Shown: positions 9,402 through 18,366 of the stretch, piece by piece
How the letters are laid out: each line of letters opens with the position of its first letter
Numbering within the stretch: position 1 is the first letter of the stretch
Origin: an uncultured Bacteroidales bacterium
Lineage (GTDB): Bacteria > Bacteroidota > Bacteroidia > Bacteroidales > UBA932
Length of the DNA stretch: 64,000 nt
Assembly (NCBI GenBank): GCA_934693135.1
Contig: CAKUVA010000008.1
Coordinates: forward strand, 3,566 to 67,565
Direction of reading: 5' to 3'
Position numbers and translations under genes: made by a program
The notes under the pieces: generated by a model
What the model saw: the letters and a program-made list of their open reading frames with translations, nothing else
Database searches by the model: none
What the model was told of the DNA's origin: nothing

Positions 9402-10595
9402 ATGAAATTTTTACCATATCATATAATGGTTGCTATGCTTCTCTTATTGGCAGGGTGCGGCAACCACAAGAATATTTCTGAAGTCCACGACCATGATGAG
9501 GGAACCGAGGCGCACGACCACGCTGGCCATGATGAAGAACATGCACATGAAGAGCATAAGCATGCTCATGGTGTTATTGAATTCACAGAAGCACAGGCAG
9601 AATCCGCAGGCTTGGAAACGGAGACTGTCGCTATGGGGAAATTCAGCTCTGTTATACGCACAAGTGGGGAGATTCTTCCAGCACAAGGCGATGAAAGTAC
9701 CATTATTGCCACTACTTCGGGAGTCGTGACGCTTGGAAGTGCGGATAAACTGCTATTGGGAACAAAAGTCGTGAAAGGAGCTTCCGTGGCTACGATTTCA
9801 TCATCTCAAATGGCTGAGGGAGATCCTGTAGCCAAGGCCTATGCTGAATATGAGGCTGCAAAAAAAGCTTTTGAAAGAGCAGAAGGTCTTCTTAAAATCA
9901 ATGCGATTTCGCAAAAAGCTTATGACCAAGCCATGAAAGATTATGAAACATCCAAGTCTGGGTACGAGGCTTATAATGGAAAGATAGACTCTCGTGGGCT
10001 TTCTGTAGTATCTCCATTGACAGGATATATAACTCAGGTTCTTGTGAATGATGGAGATTATGTGACCGCAGGGCAGCCTATTGCTTCGGTTAGCCAGAAT
10101 CAGAGACTTCAACTGCGTGCTGATGTTCCTGAAACTCAATGGACAATAGTCTCTAAAATAAGTGGAGCTAATTTTAAACCATCTTATTCCTCTGAAACAT
10201 ATAGCATAAAAGCTCTTGGCGGACACGTTGTCTCTGTTGGTAGGGTCGCAGCGCAAGGTTCATTTTATATTCCTGTCATATTCGAGTTTAACAATACTGG
10301 AAACTTTATTCCCGGAGCTTTCTGTGAAATATATCTTATTGCAGAACAGAAGGATAATGTGATATCAATTCCAGAGACAGCATTAACTGAAGAGCAGGGA
10401 GCCTATTTTGTATATGTCAATATTCATGATGACGAATACCGCAAACAGGAGGTCAAAATAGGGGAGACTGACGGAATCCGTCGGGAAATTCTTAAAGGGT
10501 TGAATGTCGGTGATGTGGTTGTTACACGCGGTGCAGTTCAAGTCAAGCTTGCTTCTGTCAAGGGAACGATTCCGGGACATACACATAATCATTAA
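9402..10595 (+). CDS. RND efflux periplasmic adaptor lipoprotein, CusB/CzcB type
   Basis: The 397-residue protein starts with a lipoprotein signal (LLLLAGCG, Cys at 19), so it is tethered to the inner membrane facing the periplasm. Residues about 29-57 form a histidine-rich metal-binding stretch (HDHDEGTEAHDH and EEHKHAHG). The membrane-fusion architecture follows: a biotinyl-lipoyl-like half with VVSPLTGYITQVLVNDGDYV, an alpha-helical hairpin around 140-185 (AYAEYEAAKKAFERAEGLL), a beta barrel and a membrane-proximal domain, ending in HTHNH. It connects the pump encoded 11 bases downstream to the TolC-like channel. The N-terminal histidine tail suggests it samples metal directly. Confidence 0.9.
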   Translation: MKFLPYHIMVAMLLLLAGCGNHKNISEVHDHDEGTEAHDHAGHDEEHAHEEHKHAHGVIEFTEAQAESAGLETETVAMGKFSSVIRTSGEILPAQGDESTIIATTSGVVTLGSADKLLLGTKVVKGASVATISSSQMAEGDPVAKAYAEYEAAKKAFERAEGLLKINAISQKAYDQAMKDYETSKSGYEAYNGKIDSRGLSVVSPLTGYITQVLVNDGDYVTAGQPIASVSQNQRLQLRADVPETQWTIVSKISGANFKPSYSSETYSIKALGGHVVSVGRVAAQGSFYIPVIFEFNNTGNFIPGAFCEIYLIAEQKDNVISIPETALTEEQGAYFVYVNIHDDEYRKQEVKIGETDGIRREILKGLNVGDVVVTRGAVQVKLASVKGTIPGHTHNH

Positions 10596-10606
10596 TAGAC
10601 AATGCT

Positions 10607-13600
10607 ATGCTTGATAAGATAATAAGGTTTTCATTGAGGAATCGGTTGTTTATATTGATGGCGGCCGTACTCCTAATATTCGGAGGCCTCTACACCACTA
10701 AACATATGGATGTAGATGTGTTTCCAGATCTTAATGCCCCTACTGTCGTGGTGATGACCGAGGCGACAGGAATGGCCTCAGAGGAAGTCGAAAGACTGGT
10801 GACATTTCCCGTGGAAACAGCTGTGAATGGAGCTACGGATGTAAGGAGGGTACGCTCATCGTCCACTACCGGATTTTCTGTCGTATGGGTGGAATTTGAT
10901 TGGGGAACAGATATTTATAGGGATCGTCAGATTGTTTCGGAGAAACTTGCAGAGGTCGGTGAATCATTGCCTCCGACTTGCGGAAAACCGACATTAGGCC
11001 CACAATCGTCTATTCTCGGTGAGGTGCTGATAATCGGCCTCACATCAGATGAGACTTCTATGCAAGATTTACGTACAATAGCGGACTGGACCATTAGACC
11101 GCGTTTACTTTCATTGGGCGGAGTTGCGCAAGTGGCTGTGCTTGGAGGTGATATAAAAGAGTATCAAATCTTGCTATCTCCTGAAAAAATGCGCCATTAT
11201 GGCATTTCTCTACAAGAGGTGATGGCGGCCACTCAGGACATGAATCGTAACTCTGCAGGAGGAGTTCTTTATGAGTATGGAAATGAATATATCATTAGAG
11301 GAGTTCTTTCTACTAATAATGCAGAGGCTCTCGGTCGTACTGTCGTAAAGATGGATGGGGACGCACATATAATGCTTGACAATATCGCTGAAATCAAGGC
11401 TGGAGCGAAGTCTCCGAAGCTCGGAACAGCTTCACATAGGGGGAAACCTGCTGTTTTGATGACGGTTACTAAGCAACCTAATGCCAGCACGATAGACCTT
11501 ACTGCTAAACTGGACAAAGCGGTTGAGGAACTCAAGATGCAGCTGCCTGCAGATGTTCATGTAGCTACAGACATCTTTCGCCAGCAGAAATTCATTGACA
11601 GCTCCATTGACAATATAAAGAAGTCTCTCTACGAGGGCGCATTGTTTGTCATTATTGTGTTGTTCTTCTTCTTGATGAATGTCCGCACGACTGTGATTTC
11701 GCTCGTGACGATACCTCTATCTCTTCTCGTGTCTATATTGACATTGAAATTTATGGGATTAACTATCAATACGATGAGTATAGGTGGTATGGCTATAGCT
11801 ATCGGCTCCTTGGTTGATGATGCGATAGTTGATGTGGAAAACGTGTTCAAGCATTTGCGTCAGAACCGCAAACTGTCAGAGATGGAACGTAAGCCTATCC
11901 TTGAGGTCGTGTTTAATGCCTCTCGCGAGGTACGTCTCCCGATACTCAACTCCACATTTATCATTGTAGTCAGCTTTATCCCTCTCTTCTTCCTTACCGG
12001 AATGGAAGGTCGTATGCTGAAACCACTTGGAATTGCCTTCATCACAGCACTTTTTGCCTCTACATTGGTTGCATTGACATTAACTCCAGTCCTTTGCAGT
12101 TTCCTTCTTGGAAGTGCAAATAGTGACAAGACAGGCAAGGATCCTATTTTGGTTAGATGGCTTCAGAAAGTCTATAATATCGCATTGGAGTGGGTTTTGG
12201 CACATAAGAAAATTACACTCGGCAGTGTCCTGACTTTGTTTGCTGTGGCTCTCGGCACCTTCTTCAGTCTCGGAAGTAGCTTCCTACCAGCATTTAACGA
12301 AGGTTCGTTCACTATCAATGTCAGTACTCTTCCTGGTGCATCCTTGGCAGAGTCTGACGATATCGGACGGCGTGCTGAGGAACTGCTTCTGACCGTGCCT
12401 GAGATAAAGACTGTCGCACGTAAAACAGGTCGAGCCGAACTTGATGAGCATGCTCTTGGTGTCAATGTTTCTGAAATTGAAGCTCCATTCGAACTTGAGA
12501 GACGTTCCAAGAAGGAAGTTGTAGCCGAAATTAGGACCAAACTGAATACCCTTCCTGGTGTCAATGTGGAAATTGGTCAGCCGATATCGCATCGTATTGA
12601 TGCTATGCTTTCTGGGACAAGAGCAAACATTGCTATAAAACTTTTCGGTACGGATCTTAATAAGATGTTCACTATTGGAAATCAGATAAAGGCAGAAATT
12701 GCTAGCATTCCGGGAGTCGTGGACCTTAATGTGGAACAACAGATAGAACGCCCTCAGCTTCAGATTGTTCCGAAGCGTGAAATGCTTGCTAAATATGGTA
12801 TAACTCCATCAGAGTTTACGCAGATGGTGGAGGTATATCTTGCAGGGTCTGAGGTTTCTCAAGTGTACGAAGGTAATCAGGTATTTGATCTTACGGTCAA
12901 GGCTGCGGATGATAGTAGGAACAATATTGAGGAAATCAGGAATATCCCAGTAGACGCTGCTGGTGGTAAGATTCCGTTCGGTCAGATTGCGGAGATTCGT
13001 TCTGCTGCTGGTCCTAATACGATAAATCGTGAAAATGTAGCACGTAAGATTGTGATATCAGCCAATGTCTCTGATGGCGATTTGCAAGGCGCTGTGAATC
13101 AGATTAGGAAAAAAATTCAGGATAATGTCGAACTTCCTGAAGGTTACCATGTAGAGTATGGCGGACAGTTCGAGAGCGCACAGTCGGCATCCAGGACATT
13201 GCTTATAACATCGCTCATGGCTATTATCGTGATATTCTTGCTGCTCTACGGACAGTTTAAGGATATCCGTCAGGCTTCAGCGGTTCTACTGAATCTACCT
13301 CTCGCACTTATCGGAGGTGTATTTGCAATTTTCTTTGCGGATAAGATTATAAGCATTCCAGCCATCATAGGGTTTATATCGCTTTTCGGCATAGCCACTC
13401 GTAACGGCATGCTGCTTATTGACAGGTACAATGAACTCCGAGGCGAAGGACTGCCCCTTCATGACGCTGTGATGCGTGGATCCCTTGACAGGCTGAATCC
13501 TATACTCATGACAGCATTGACCTCGGCTTTGGCGCTGATTCCTCTTGCTCTCGGCGGTGATCTTCCCGGCAATGAGATTCAGAGTCCTATGGCTAAGGTA

Positions 13601-13693
13601 CTGTTGGGTGGTCTTTTGACCTCAACTATGCTGAATGGATTCATTATACCTGTGGTGTATATACTTATTAGTAATCGCAAGATAAACAACTAA
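10607..13693 (+). CDS. CusA/CzcA-family heavy-metal RND efflux pump
   Basis: At 1028 residues with twelve predicted membrane helices and two large periplasmic loops this is a complete HME-RND pump. The family signatures are VDVFPDLNAPTV (36-47) in the first loop, EEVERLVTFPVETAV, and the proton-relay helix IGSLVDDAIVDVEN near 396-410 with its charged residues intact. It exports metal cations from periplasm or cytoplasm using the proton gradient, with the adaptor (upstream) and the TolC-like channel (12 bases downstream). The substrate is unclear: the relay helix resembles the Bacteroidota CusA-like branch rather than the DFGLIVDGAV form of CzcA, so copper or silver is the better guess. ATG 10607 is in frame; the ATG at 10602 is not. 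Confidence 0.93.
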   Translation: MLDKIIRFSLRNRLFILMAAVLLIFGGLYTTKHMDVDVFPDLNAPTVVVMTEATGMASEEVERLVTFPVETAVNGATDVRRVRSSSTTGFSVVWVEFDWGTDIYRDRQIVSEKLAEVGESLPPTCGKPTLGPQSSILGEVLIIGLTSDETSMQDLRTIADWTIRPRLLSLGGVAQVAVLGGDIKEYQILLSPEKMRHYGISLQEVMAATQDMNRNSAGGVLYEYGNEYIIRGVLSTNNAEALGRTVVKMDGDAHIMLDNIAEIKAGAKSPKLGTASHRGKPAVLMTVTKQPNASTIDLTAKLDKAVEELKMQLPADVHVATDIFRQQKFIDSSIDNIKKSLYEGALFVIIVLFFFLMNVRTTVISLVTIPLSLLVSILTLKFMGLTINTMSIGGMAIAIGSLVDDAIVDVENVFKHLRQNRKLSEMERKPILEVVFNASREVRLPILNSTFIIVVSFIPLFFLTGMEGRMLKPLGIAFITALFASTLVALTLTPVLCSFLLGSANSDKTGKDPILVRWLQKVYNIALEWVLAHKKITLGSVLTLFAVALGTFFSLGSSFLPAFNEGSFTINVSTLPGASLAESDDIGRRAEELLLTVPEIKTVARKTGRAELDEHALGVNVSEIEAPFELERRSKKEVVAEIRTKLNTLPGVNVEIGQPISHRIDAMLSGTRANIAIKLFGTDLNKMFTIGNQIKAEIASIPGVVDLNVEQQIERPQLQIVPKREMLAKYGITPSEFTQMVEVYLAGSEVSQVYEGNQVFDLTVKAADDSRNNIEEIRNIPVDAAGGKIPFGQIAEIRSAAGPNTINRENVARKIVISANVSDGDLQGAVNQIRKKIQDNVELPEGYHVEYGGQFESAQSASRTLLITSLMAIIVIFLLLYGQFKDIRQASAVLLNLPLALIGGVFAIFFADKIISIPAIIGFISLFGIATRNGMLLIDRYNELRGEGLPLHDAVMRGSLDRLNPILMTALTSALALIPLALGGDLPGNEIQSPMAKVLLGGLLTSTMLNGFIIPVVYILISNRKINN

Positions 13694-13704
13694 AAGAAAG
13701 TAAT

Positions 13705-14892
13705 ATGAGTAAAAAATATATCTTCTTTACAGGCGTTGCCCTGCTGATGTCCCTATCTGTAGCTAAAGCGCAGGAAGCTGAAATTCTATCTCAGGTCGAG
13801 AAGAATAATACTGAACTGCAGGCATTGCGGAAACGTATTGACTCAGAAAAATATGGCTACAAGGCAGAGCGTGCATTGGAGGCTCCGGAGGTCGGCTTTG
13901 ACTATCTATGGGGTAGCCCTGCTGATATAGGAAATCGTAAAGATATTTCTGTAACTCAGAGCTTTGATATTGCTGCTCTTTCAGGTATACGTAGGAAAGT
14001 TAGTGAATCCAAGTCCGGATTATCGGATTTGAGTTATTCATTGAACCGACAGAGGATTCTTCTTGAGGCACGGCAGATATGTATCCGCCTTATTTGGTGC
14101 AATGCAATGGACGCAGAATTGTCTTCTCGGCTAGCTCTTTCCGCCGAAATAGAGAAAGTTTGCAAAGAAATGTTTGCACGAGGAGAAATAGATGTAATTG
14201 AAACTAACAAGGCACATATCGCTTATCTCTCTCAGAAGAATGCATATTCTCGGAATATGACAGAAAAACAGGAACTTCTGTCTGAACTTCAGCGTCTTAA
14301 TGGTGGTGAATATATCGAGTTTACAGAGTCTTCGTATGATACCCCTGTCATGTTGCCGGCTGATTTTAATGTTTGGTATGCAGAGGCTTCGCAGAAGAGT
14401 CCAGAACTGAAGTATGCTAATCGCAATGTTGAGGTCAATGCTGCTGAGGCTAAGACTATTAAAATGGCTAACTGGCCGACACTTAAGGCTGGTTATATGG
14501 CGGAACTTGTAAAAGGAAGTAATTTTCGTGGACTGACAGTCGGACTTGCTATTCCATTGTGGTCTGTACGTAGTCGCACTCGTCAAGCCAATTGCTTATT
14601 GGAAACGGCAAAATTAGATGAGAAGGATGTCAAGGCTCAGACGTATACGAGGCTGAAAGGCTTATATGAAAAAGCTGTCGGACTGAAATCTATGTCAGAT
14701 GAGTTGTCCTCATCACTTGTAACAGCTCAAGAAGCTATGGCCTTGACTCGTAAAAAATTTGAAGATGGAGAGATCTCATTGTTGGACAATATAATGGAGC
14801 TTGGTCTCTATTATGCTATTGTGGATGAATCCCTTGCAGTATCCAGAGATTACCTCCTTGCTTATTCTGAACTGAATTCTTGGAGTCTATAA
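13705..14892 (+). CDS. TolC-family outer-membrane channel of the metal efflux set
   Basis: The 395-residue protein has a cleavable signal peptide (FFTGVALLMSLSVAKAQ) and long amphipathic helices typical of TolC/CusC trimers (for example NRNVEVNAAEAKTIKMANWP and LYEKAVGLKSMSDELSSSL). It is somewhat shorter than canonical TolC, as usual for Bacteroidota CzcC/CusC-like members. It completes the tripartite system with the two preceding genes at 12-base spacing. A short GC stem followed by a T-rich run at 14946-14965 could end the transcript but is weak. Confidence 0.88.
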   Translation: MSKKYIFFTGVALLMSLSVAKAQEAEILSQVEKNNTELQALRKRIDSEKYGYKAERALEAPEVGFDYLWGSPADIGNRKDISVTQSFDIAALSGIRRKVSESKSGLSDLSYSLNRQRILLEARQICIRLIWCNAMDAELSSRLALSAEIEKVCKEMFARGEIDVIETNKAHIAYLSQKNAYSRNMTEKQELLSELQRLNGGEYIEFTESSYDTPVMLPADFNVWYAEASQKSPELKYANRNVEVNAAEAKTIKMANWPTLKAGYMAELVKGSNFRGLTVGLAIPLWSVRSRTRQANCLLETAKLDEKDVKAQTYTRLKGLYEKAVGLKSMSDELSSSLVTAQEAMALTRKKFEDGEISLLDNIMELGLYYAIVDESLAVSRDYLLAYSELNSWSL

Positions 14893-15024
14893 TTGATTAA
14901 TCTATAGAAAAAGAGCAAAATTATCAGCTTAATACTTGGAAAAACGGCATAGTTGCCTTATTTTTACAATAGAAAAGCGGCAATCGCAGGGTTGATATGC
15001 TGAAAACATAATAAGAATGGTTTT

Positions 15025-16368
15025 ATGCTTCGAAGAAAAATAGATGACTATATCCGCAATTACTACGGAACATCTCGTAATGCTCTGCTTATTACAGGTG
15101 CGCGACAAATCGGCAAGACATATTCGATTCGTCAGTTCGGTAAGACGTTCAAGAGTTTTATAGAAATTAATTTTGTCGAGACTCCTGAAGCGGTAGATCT
15201 ATTCAAGGGAGCGAGGAATAGTAGTGATATCTTGCTCCGTCTTTCGACAATAACCTCCGTACCGCTTGTCAAGGGTGAAACTCTCGTCTTTTTTGATGAG
15301 GTGCAACAATGCCCTGACATAGTCACGGCAATCAAGTTTCTAGTGGATGATGGTTCGTATCGCTACATCTTGAGCGGTTCGCTGTTAGGTGTAGAGTTGA
15401 AAGATTTACGTTCGGAACCTGTTGGATACATGGGAGTCAAGGATATGTATCCACTCGATTTTGAGGAGTTTATTTCGTGTGTTGGGATTAATGATACAGT
15501 AATCAAGTCACTGTGCGAAGCATGGCGTAATCGAGTTGCTGTGGATGAATTCATACATAGAAAGATGATGGAGTTGTTCCGACTCTATTTAATTGTCGGC
15601 GGAATGCCTGCAGCTGTGAACAAATACATTGAGAGCAATAATCTTCAAGAGGTGATGGCAGTACAGCAGGATATCATTCGTTTGTATAAACGCGATATTG
15701 CCAAATACGATCCCGACAACAAACTCTATATTGAGGAGATTTTCAATCTTATTCCACCAGAACTGAATGCTAAGAATAAACGTTTCATCCTGAAGCGATT
15801 GAACGAGTATGCAAAATTCGATAGGGTTAAAAATAGTTTTCTATGGTTAACGAATGCTGGCGTGGCGTTGCCTGTATATAACGTGGAAGAACCGAAAATA
15901 CCGCTTCTTCTTGCCAGTTCGCGCAACCTTTTCAAACTCTTTCAGAACGATGTTGGACTGCTAGCTAGCCAGTATGCTGAGGGAATCCAAATGCGAATCA
16001 TCAAGGGAGACAAAGACATCAACTTTGGTTCAATTTACGAGAATGCAGTAGCGCAGGAGTTGGTGGCTCATGGTATCGTTCCCTACTATTACAATAACAA
16101 GAAACGGGGAGAGTTGGATTTTGTTATCGAACTGGGTGGCAAAGTGTTGCCTATCGAAGTGAAGTCTGGTAAAGACTACGAGATGCATCATGCACTGTCC
16201 AATATCATGAATTGTGATGAGTACAATCTGTCTGAAGCCATTGTGTTCAACAATGACAATCTGCATGTTGTCGGCAAAATTGTCTATGCCCCTATCTACA
16301 TGGCGATGTTTCTCGAAAGAAATAATACAGCTCCGATGTTTTACAAGGTGGATATTTCTGGGTTATAG
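15025..16368 (+). CDS. AAA-type ATPase with DUF4143 C-terminal domain
   Basis: The 447-residue protein has Walker A GARQIGKT (24-31), Walker B LVFFDEVQ (near 91-98) and an arginine-containing SGSLLGVE sensor region. After a middle helical part, the DUF4143 domain shows GSIYENAVAQELVAHG and GELDFVIELGGKVLPIEVKSGK, a PD-(D/E)xK nuclease-like pattern with D, E and K in place. The family is widespread and of uncertain cellular role, often accessory or mobile. It stands alone between the metal efflux operon and decaying exported-protein genes, and its 3' end abuts a truncated gene on the other strand. A fragment of a second copy lies at 18367-18446. This supports arrival by transfer or recombination. 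Confidence 0.9.
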   Translation: MLRRKIDDYIRNYYGTSRNALLITGARQIGKTYSIRQFGKTFKSFIEINFVETPEAVDLFKGARNSSDILLRLSTITSVPLVKGETLVFFDEVQQCPDIVTAIKFLVDDGSYRYILSGSLLGVELKDLRSEPVGYMGVKDMYPLDFEEFISCVGINDTVIKSLCEAWRNRVAVDEFIHRKMMELFRLYLIVGGMPAAVNKYIESNNLQEVMAVQQDIIRLYKRDIAKYDPDNKLYIEEIFNLIPPELNAKNKRFILKRLNEYAKFDRVKNSFLWLTNAGVALPVYNVEEPKIPLLLASSRNLFKLFQNDVGLLASQYAEGIQMRIIKGDKDINFGSIYENAVAQELVAHGIVPYYYNNKKRGELDFVIELGGKVLPIEVKSGKDYEMHHALSNIMNCDEYNLSEAIVFNNDNLHVVGKIVYAPIYMAMFLERNNTAPMFYKVDISGL

Positions 16369-16604
16369 CGAATTGCTTCGAAATTTCCGCCGATATCGTA
16401 TATCTCTGTTATTCCGAATTCAGAATCAGAAGTCTTAAATTTATCAGGTATACCAAATCTGGAAACGATATCTTTATATGTTACTTTGCTTCCGACTTCA
16501 ATGCCATAGATATCCATTCCGATTGTAACATATTGTATTCCTTCCTGCCCAAAGATATTCAGTGAAAATAAGACAGATAAACAGATAAATAAAATTTTTC
16601 TCAT
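16341..16604 (-). pseudogene. Truncated copy of the small exported protein encoded at 16703-17185
   Basis: This 87-codon frame has a signal peptide (MRKILFICLSVLFSLNIFGQ) and then parallels the first 75 residues of the 160-residue neighbour: shared features are G-E-P/V-G-K-T-Y, RFG.PDK and SEFG(I/M)TEIYDIGGN. Similarity stops after IYDIGGN, and the last codons (RYNPEISTL) are read backwards through the 3' end of the ATPase gene, overlapping it by 28 bases. The second half of the protein is therefore missing. I read it as a copy cut off when the ATPase gene was joined here, with the breakpoint near 16369-16385. A functional short product cannot be excluded because the signal peptide and frame are intact. 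Confidence 0.75.
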
Positions 16605-16635
16605 AGCTATTTTGATAAATTGTTCATTAAAAACG

Positions 16636-16700
16636 TTCTAAACTAAGTCTTTAAGTATCACATTTTATATCAACCCTTCAGTCAAGACCTTAGTCATGGT
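16636..16700 (-). pseudogene. Remnant of the tail of the M23-like gene (duplicate of 17223-17292)
   Basis: Between the two small exported-protein copies, 16636-16700 aligns with 17223-17292, the last codons of the frameshifted M23-like gene. Shared blocks include TTCTAAACTAA, ATCACATTTTATA, ACCCTTCAGTCA and GTCATGGTT, with small indels. The rest of that gene is absent here. Thus the pair (M23-like gene, small exported protein) was duplicated in tandem and one copy was lost except for this tail and the truncated gene at 16341-16604. Confidence 0.75.
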
Positions 16701-16702
16701 TG

Positions 16703-17185
16703 CTATACAGGATAAGTATATATCATTGAAACTATTTTTCCCCCTTCTACAAAAATCACTAATTTATCATCTGAAATATCTTCAAATATTGAGTATTGAG
16801 ATAACCCGTCAGGATAAGTCTTAACTAGTTTCGGCTTTAAAAAATTAAGTTTATTAAATTCATCTCCTACGCGAATTCCTCCTTTAATATATGTGGTCAA
16901 AACACGTAAAGAGTTATCCTTTACCCTAAAATTATATAAGACTCCATTTTCTTCACAATGAAAATGATTTCCGCCGATATCGTATATCTCTGTCATTCCG
17001 AATTCAGACTCATATTTTTCGTACTTGTCAGGCTTGCCGAATTTTGCCACGAATTCAGCATAGGTTATCTTTGATATTCCAGGCTCTAGTCCCTCTACAT
17101 CTACATGTACTGGAACAGTAATCTCTTGCGCAGATAAAAATGTTGGCAGAAAGCACAACATAGCGATTAATAACAAACGTCTCAT
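16703..17185 (-). CDS. Small exported protein of unknown function
   Basis: The 160-residue protein starts with a signal peptide (MRRLLLIAMLCFLPTFLSAQ) and is probably periplasmic or outer-membrane associated. No known family is recognised. The visible pattern is an alternating beta-rich protein with KITYAEFVAKFGKPDKYEK, SEFGMTEIYDIGGNHFH and IRVGDEFNKLNFLKPK, reminiscent of small SmpA/BamE-like or calycin-like folds, but that is only a guess. It begins 26 bases after the end of the M23-like pseudogene, apparently in the same transcript. A truncated paralogue follows downstream, so the gene belongs to a small local family. Confidence 0.7.
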   Translation of the reverse strand: MRRLLLIAMLCFLPTFLSAQEITVPVHVDVEGLEPGISKITYAEFVAKFGKPDKYEKYESEFGMTEIYDIGGNHFHCEENGVLYNFRVKDNSLRVLTTYIKGGIRVGDEFNKLNFLKPKLVKTYPDGLSQYSIFEDISDDKLVIFVEGGKIVSMIYTYPV

Positions 17186-17211
17186 GATTATATCCCAATG
17201 ATTTATTTAAG

Positions 17212-18044
17212 TTAGTCAATGAATTCTAAACTAAATCTTTCAGCATCACATTTTATACCTTTTAACCCTTCAGTCAGAACTTTTGTCATGGTTTCATTCC
17301 AGTCAACTTTCCCATTCAATATTTCTTCTGGGTTAGCTAACACCCAATTCTTATAATATGTAAGATGAAGATGCTTATTTTCTACATTATAGGCATTCCC
17401 CGTTCTTCCAGTATAAGCGACAAGTTCGCCTGCATATACCACGTCTCCCGGAGCAAACGGCTTTCCCGTCCTTGGATTAATGGCGACAGGTGTTTCTGCT
17501 TAAAGCTGCCATCCAGATTGCTATTTATGACGATGCCTTCAAATGTGCTTTTGTCTAAATAACTGAAACTATCCTCGCCATATTCCTCAATATTTCTTGC
17601 TGTGGGGACAAATGTTGTCACCATAGATTTTTCTTCGGAAGTCTCATTGTCTTTCACAAAAACAAGGTACTTCTTGATCAGTGTGATATCATCATAATTA
17701 TAATCTTGCTTTAATGAATCAGAAAGAACTACCGAGGATGTGTTGGTTTCATCTTTAAATGGAATTTGCACTATGTGGAAAGACTTGAAATCTTCCTCTT
17801 TCACTTTAGTTCTGTCGATGAGTGATTCTAATGAAACTAATTCTTGGTTAGAGGACTTTGTTATAGAATTATCTGTTAGGTTTGGAATTATAGAATACAA
17901 TAGGGTTCTCTCTTTAGGCACTAAAATATCTTCATAAGTTTGCTTTCCCATCTGTGATGAGAATACTTTTTCAGAGGGCTCTATCGTACATGATGAATAG
18001 AGTACTAAAGATAATGTAAGTAATAAAATGTGGTTCAATCTCAT
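17212..18044 (-). pseudogene. Frameshifted lipoprotein with peptidase-M23-like C-terminus
   Basis: ATG 18044 opens a lipoprotein (LVLYSSC, Cys at 19) with an unrecognised domain reaching YLDKSTFEGIVINSNLDGSF. At 17500-17504 the frame breaks: inserting one A into the TTTAAG run gives SFKAETPVAINPRTGKPF and continues into PGDVVYAGELVAYTGRTGNA and KHLHLTYYKN. The GD-V-x-x-G-x-x-V-A-x-T-G and HLH elements match the second half of M23 (LytM-like) endopeptidases. The first zinc motif HxxxD is not visible, so even the restored protein may be inactive or only M23-like. Without repair the product ends 40 residues into a wrong frame. A good promoter (18066-18095) still precedes it, so the loss looks recent. 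A sequencing error is the alternative. Confidence 0.75.
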
Positions 18045-18065
18045 CGGCTATCCTATGTGTGTTTG

Positions 18066-18095
18066 CAAAGATATGATTATAATTTTATTTTACAA
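18066..18095 (-). promoter_or_regulatory. Bacteroides-type promoter of the frameshifted lipoprotein gene
   Basis: Read on the minus strand, TTG (18093-18095) is followed after 19 bases by TATCTTTG (18066-18073). The transcript would start near 18059 and the ATG is at 18044. Consensus spacing and sequence make this one of the better promoters in the window. Confidence 0.65.
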
Positions 18096-18220
18096 CGTTT
18101 AATATAATAAAATTTGGCAGCGATATACAAGATAGTAATAACGTATATGTAAGGTATTGATTATAAGTAATTTGTAAAAATATAGCATGACTGATGTGGT
18201 ATTTTTTTTCGCAAAGTCCG

Positions 18221-18244
18221 TACGAATAAAACGTTATTTTCGTA
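18221..18244. repeat. Quasi-palindrome centred on AACGTT
   Basis: TACGAATAAAAC and GTTATTTTCGTA are inverted copies with four mismatched positions in 24 bases. Related TCGTACA and TTGTACGGA strings follow within 40 bases. It could be a degenerate protein-binding site or chance in AT-rich DNA. Confidence 0.3.
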
Positions 18245-18366
18245 CAGATTTTTTTCGCAGAGCTAATTGTACGGATTAAATCGTTTTCGTCGAACGAAAA
18301 TTGCTCCGCCTGCTTTGTGTCGGTAAGCCGAAAAAAGCAAAATCAACCGAGATTTTCCGTTGTGCG

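Noticed and set aside
14946..14965. Short GGCA/TGCC stem followed by a T-rich run after the TolC-like gene
   Set aside because: Only four base pairs; too weak to list as a terminator, though it sits in the right place.
15025..16368. ATPase as part of an anti-phage defence system
   Set aside because: DUF4143-type ATPases occur in many contexts; no defence-type neighbours (methylase, helicase, toxin-antitoxin) are present, so the idea has no support here.
17498..17506. Programmed ribosomal frameshift at TTTAAG
   Set aside because: A -1 slip after TTT puts UAA in the reading site at once, and no stimulatory structure is evident; a one-base deletion explains the break better.
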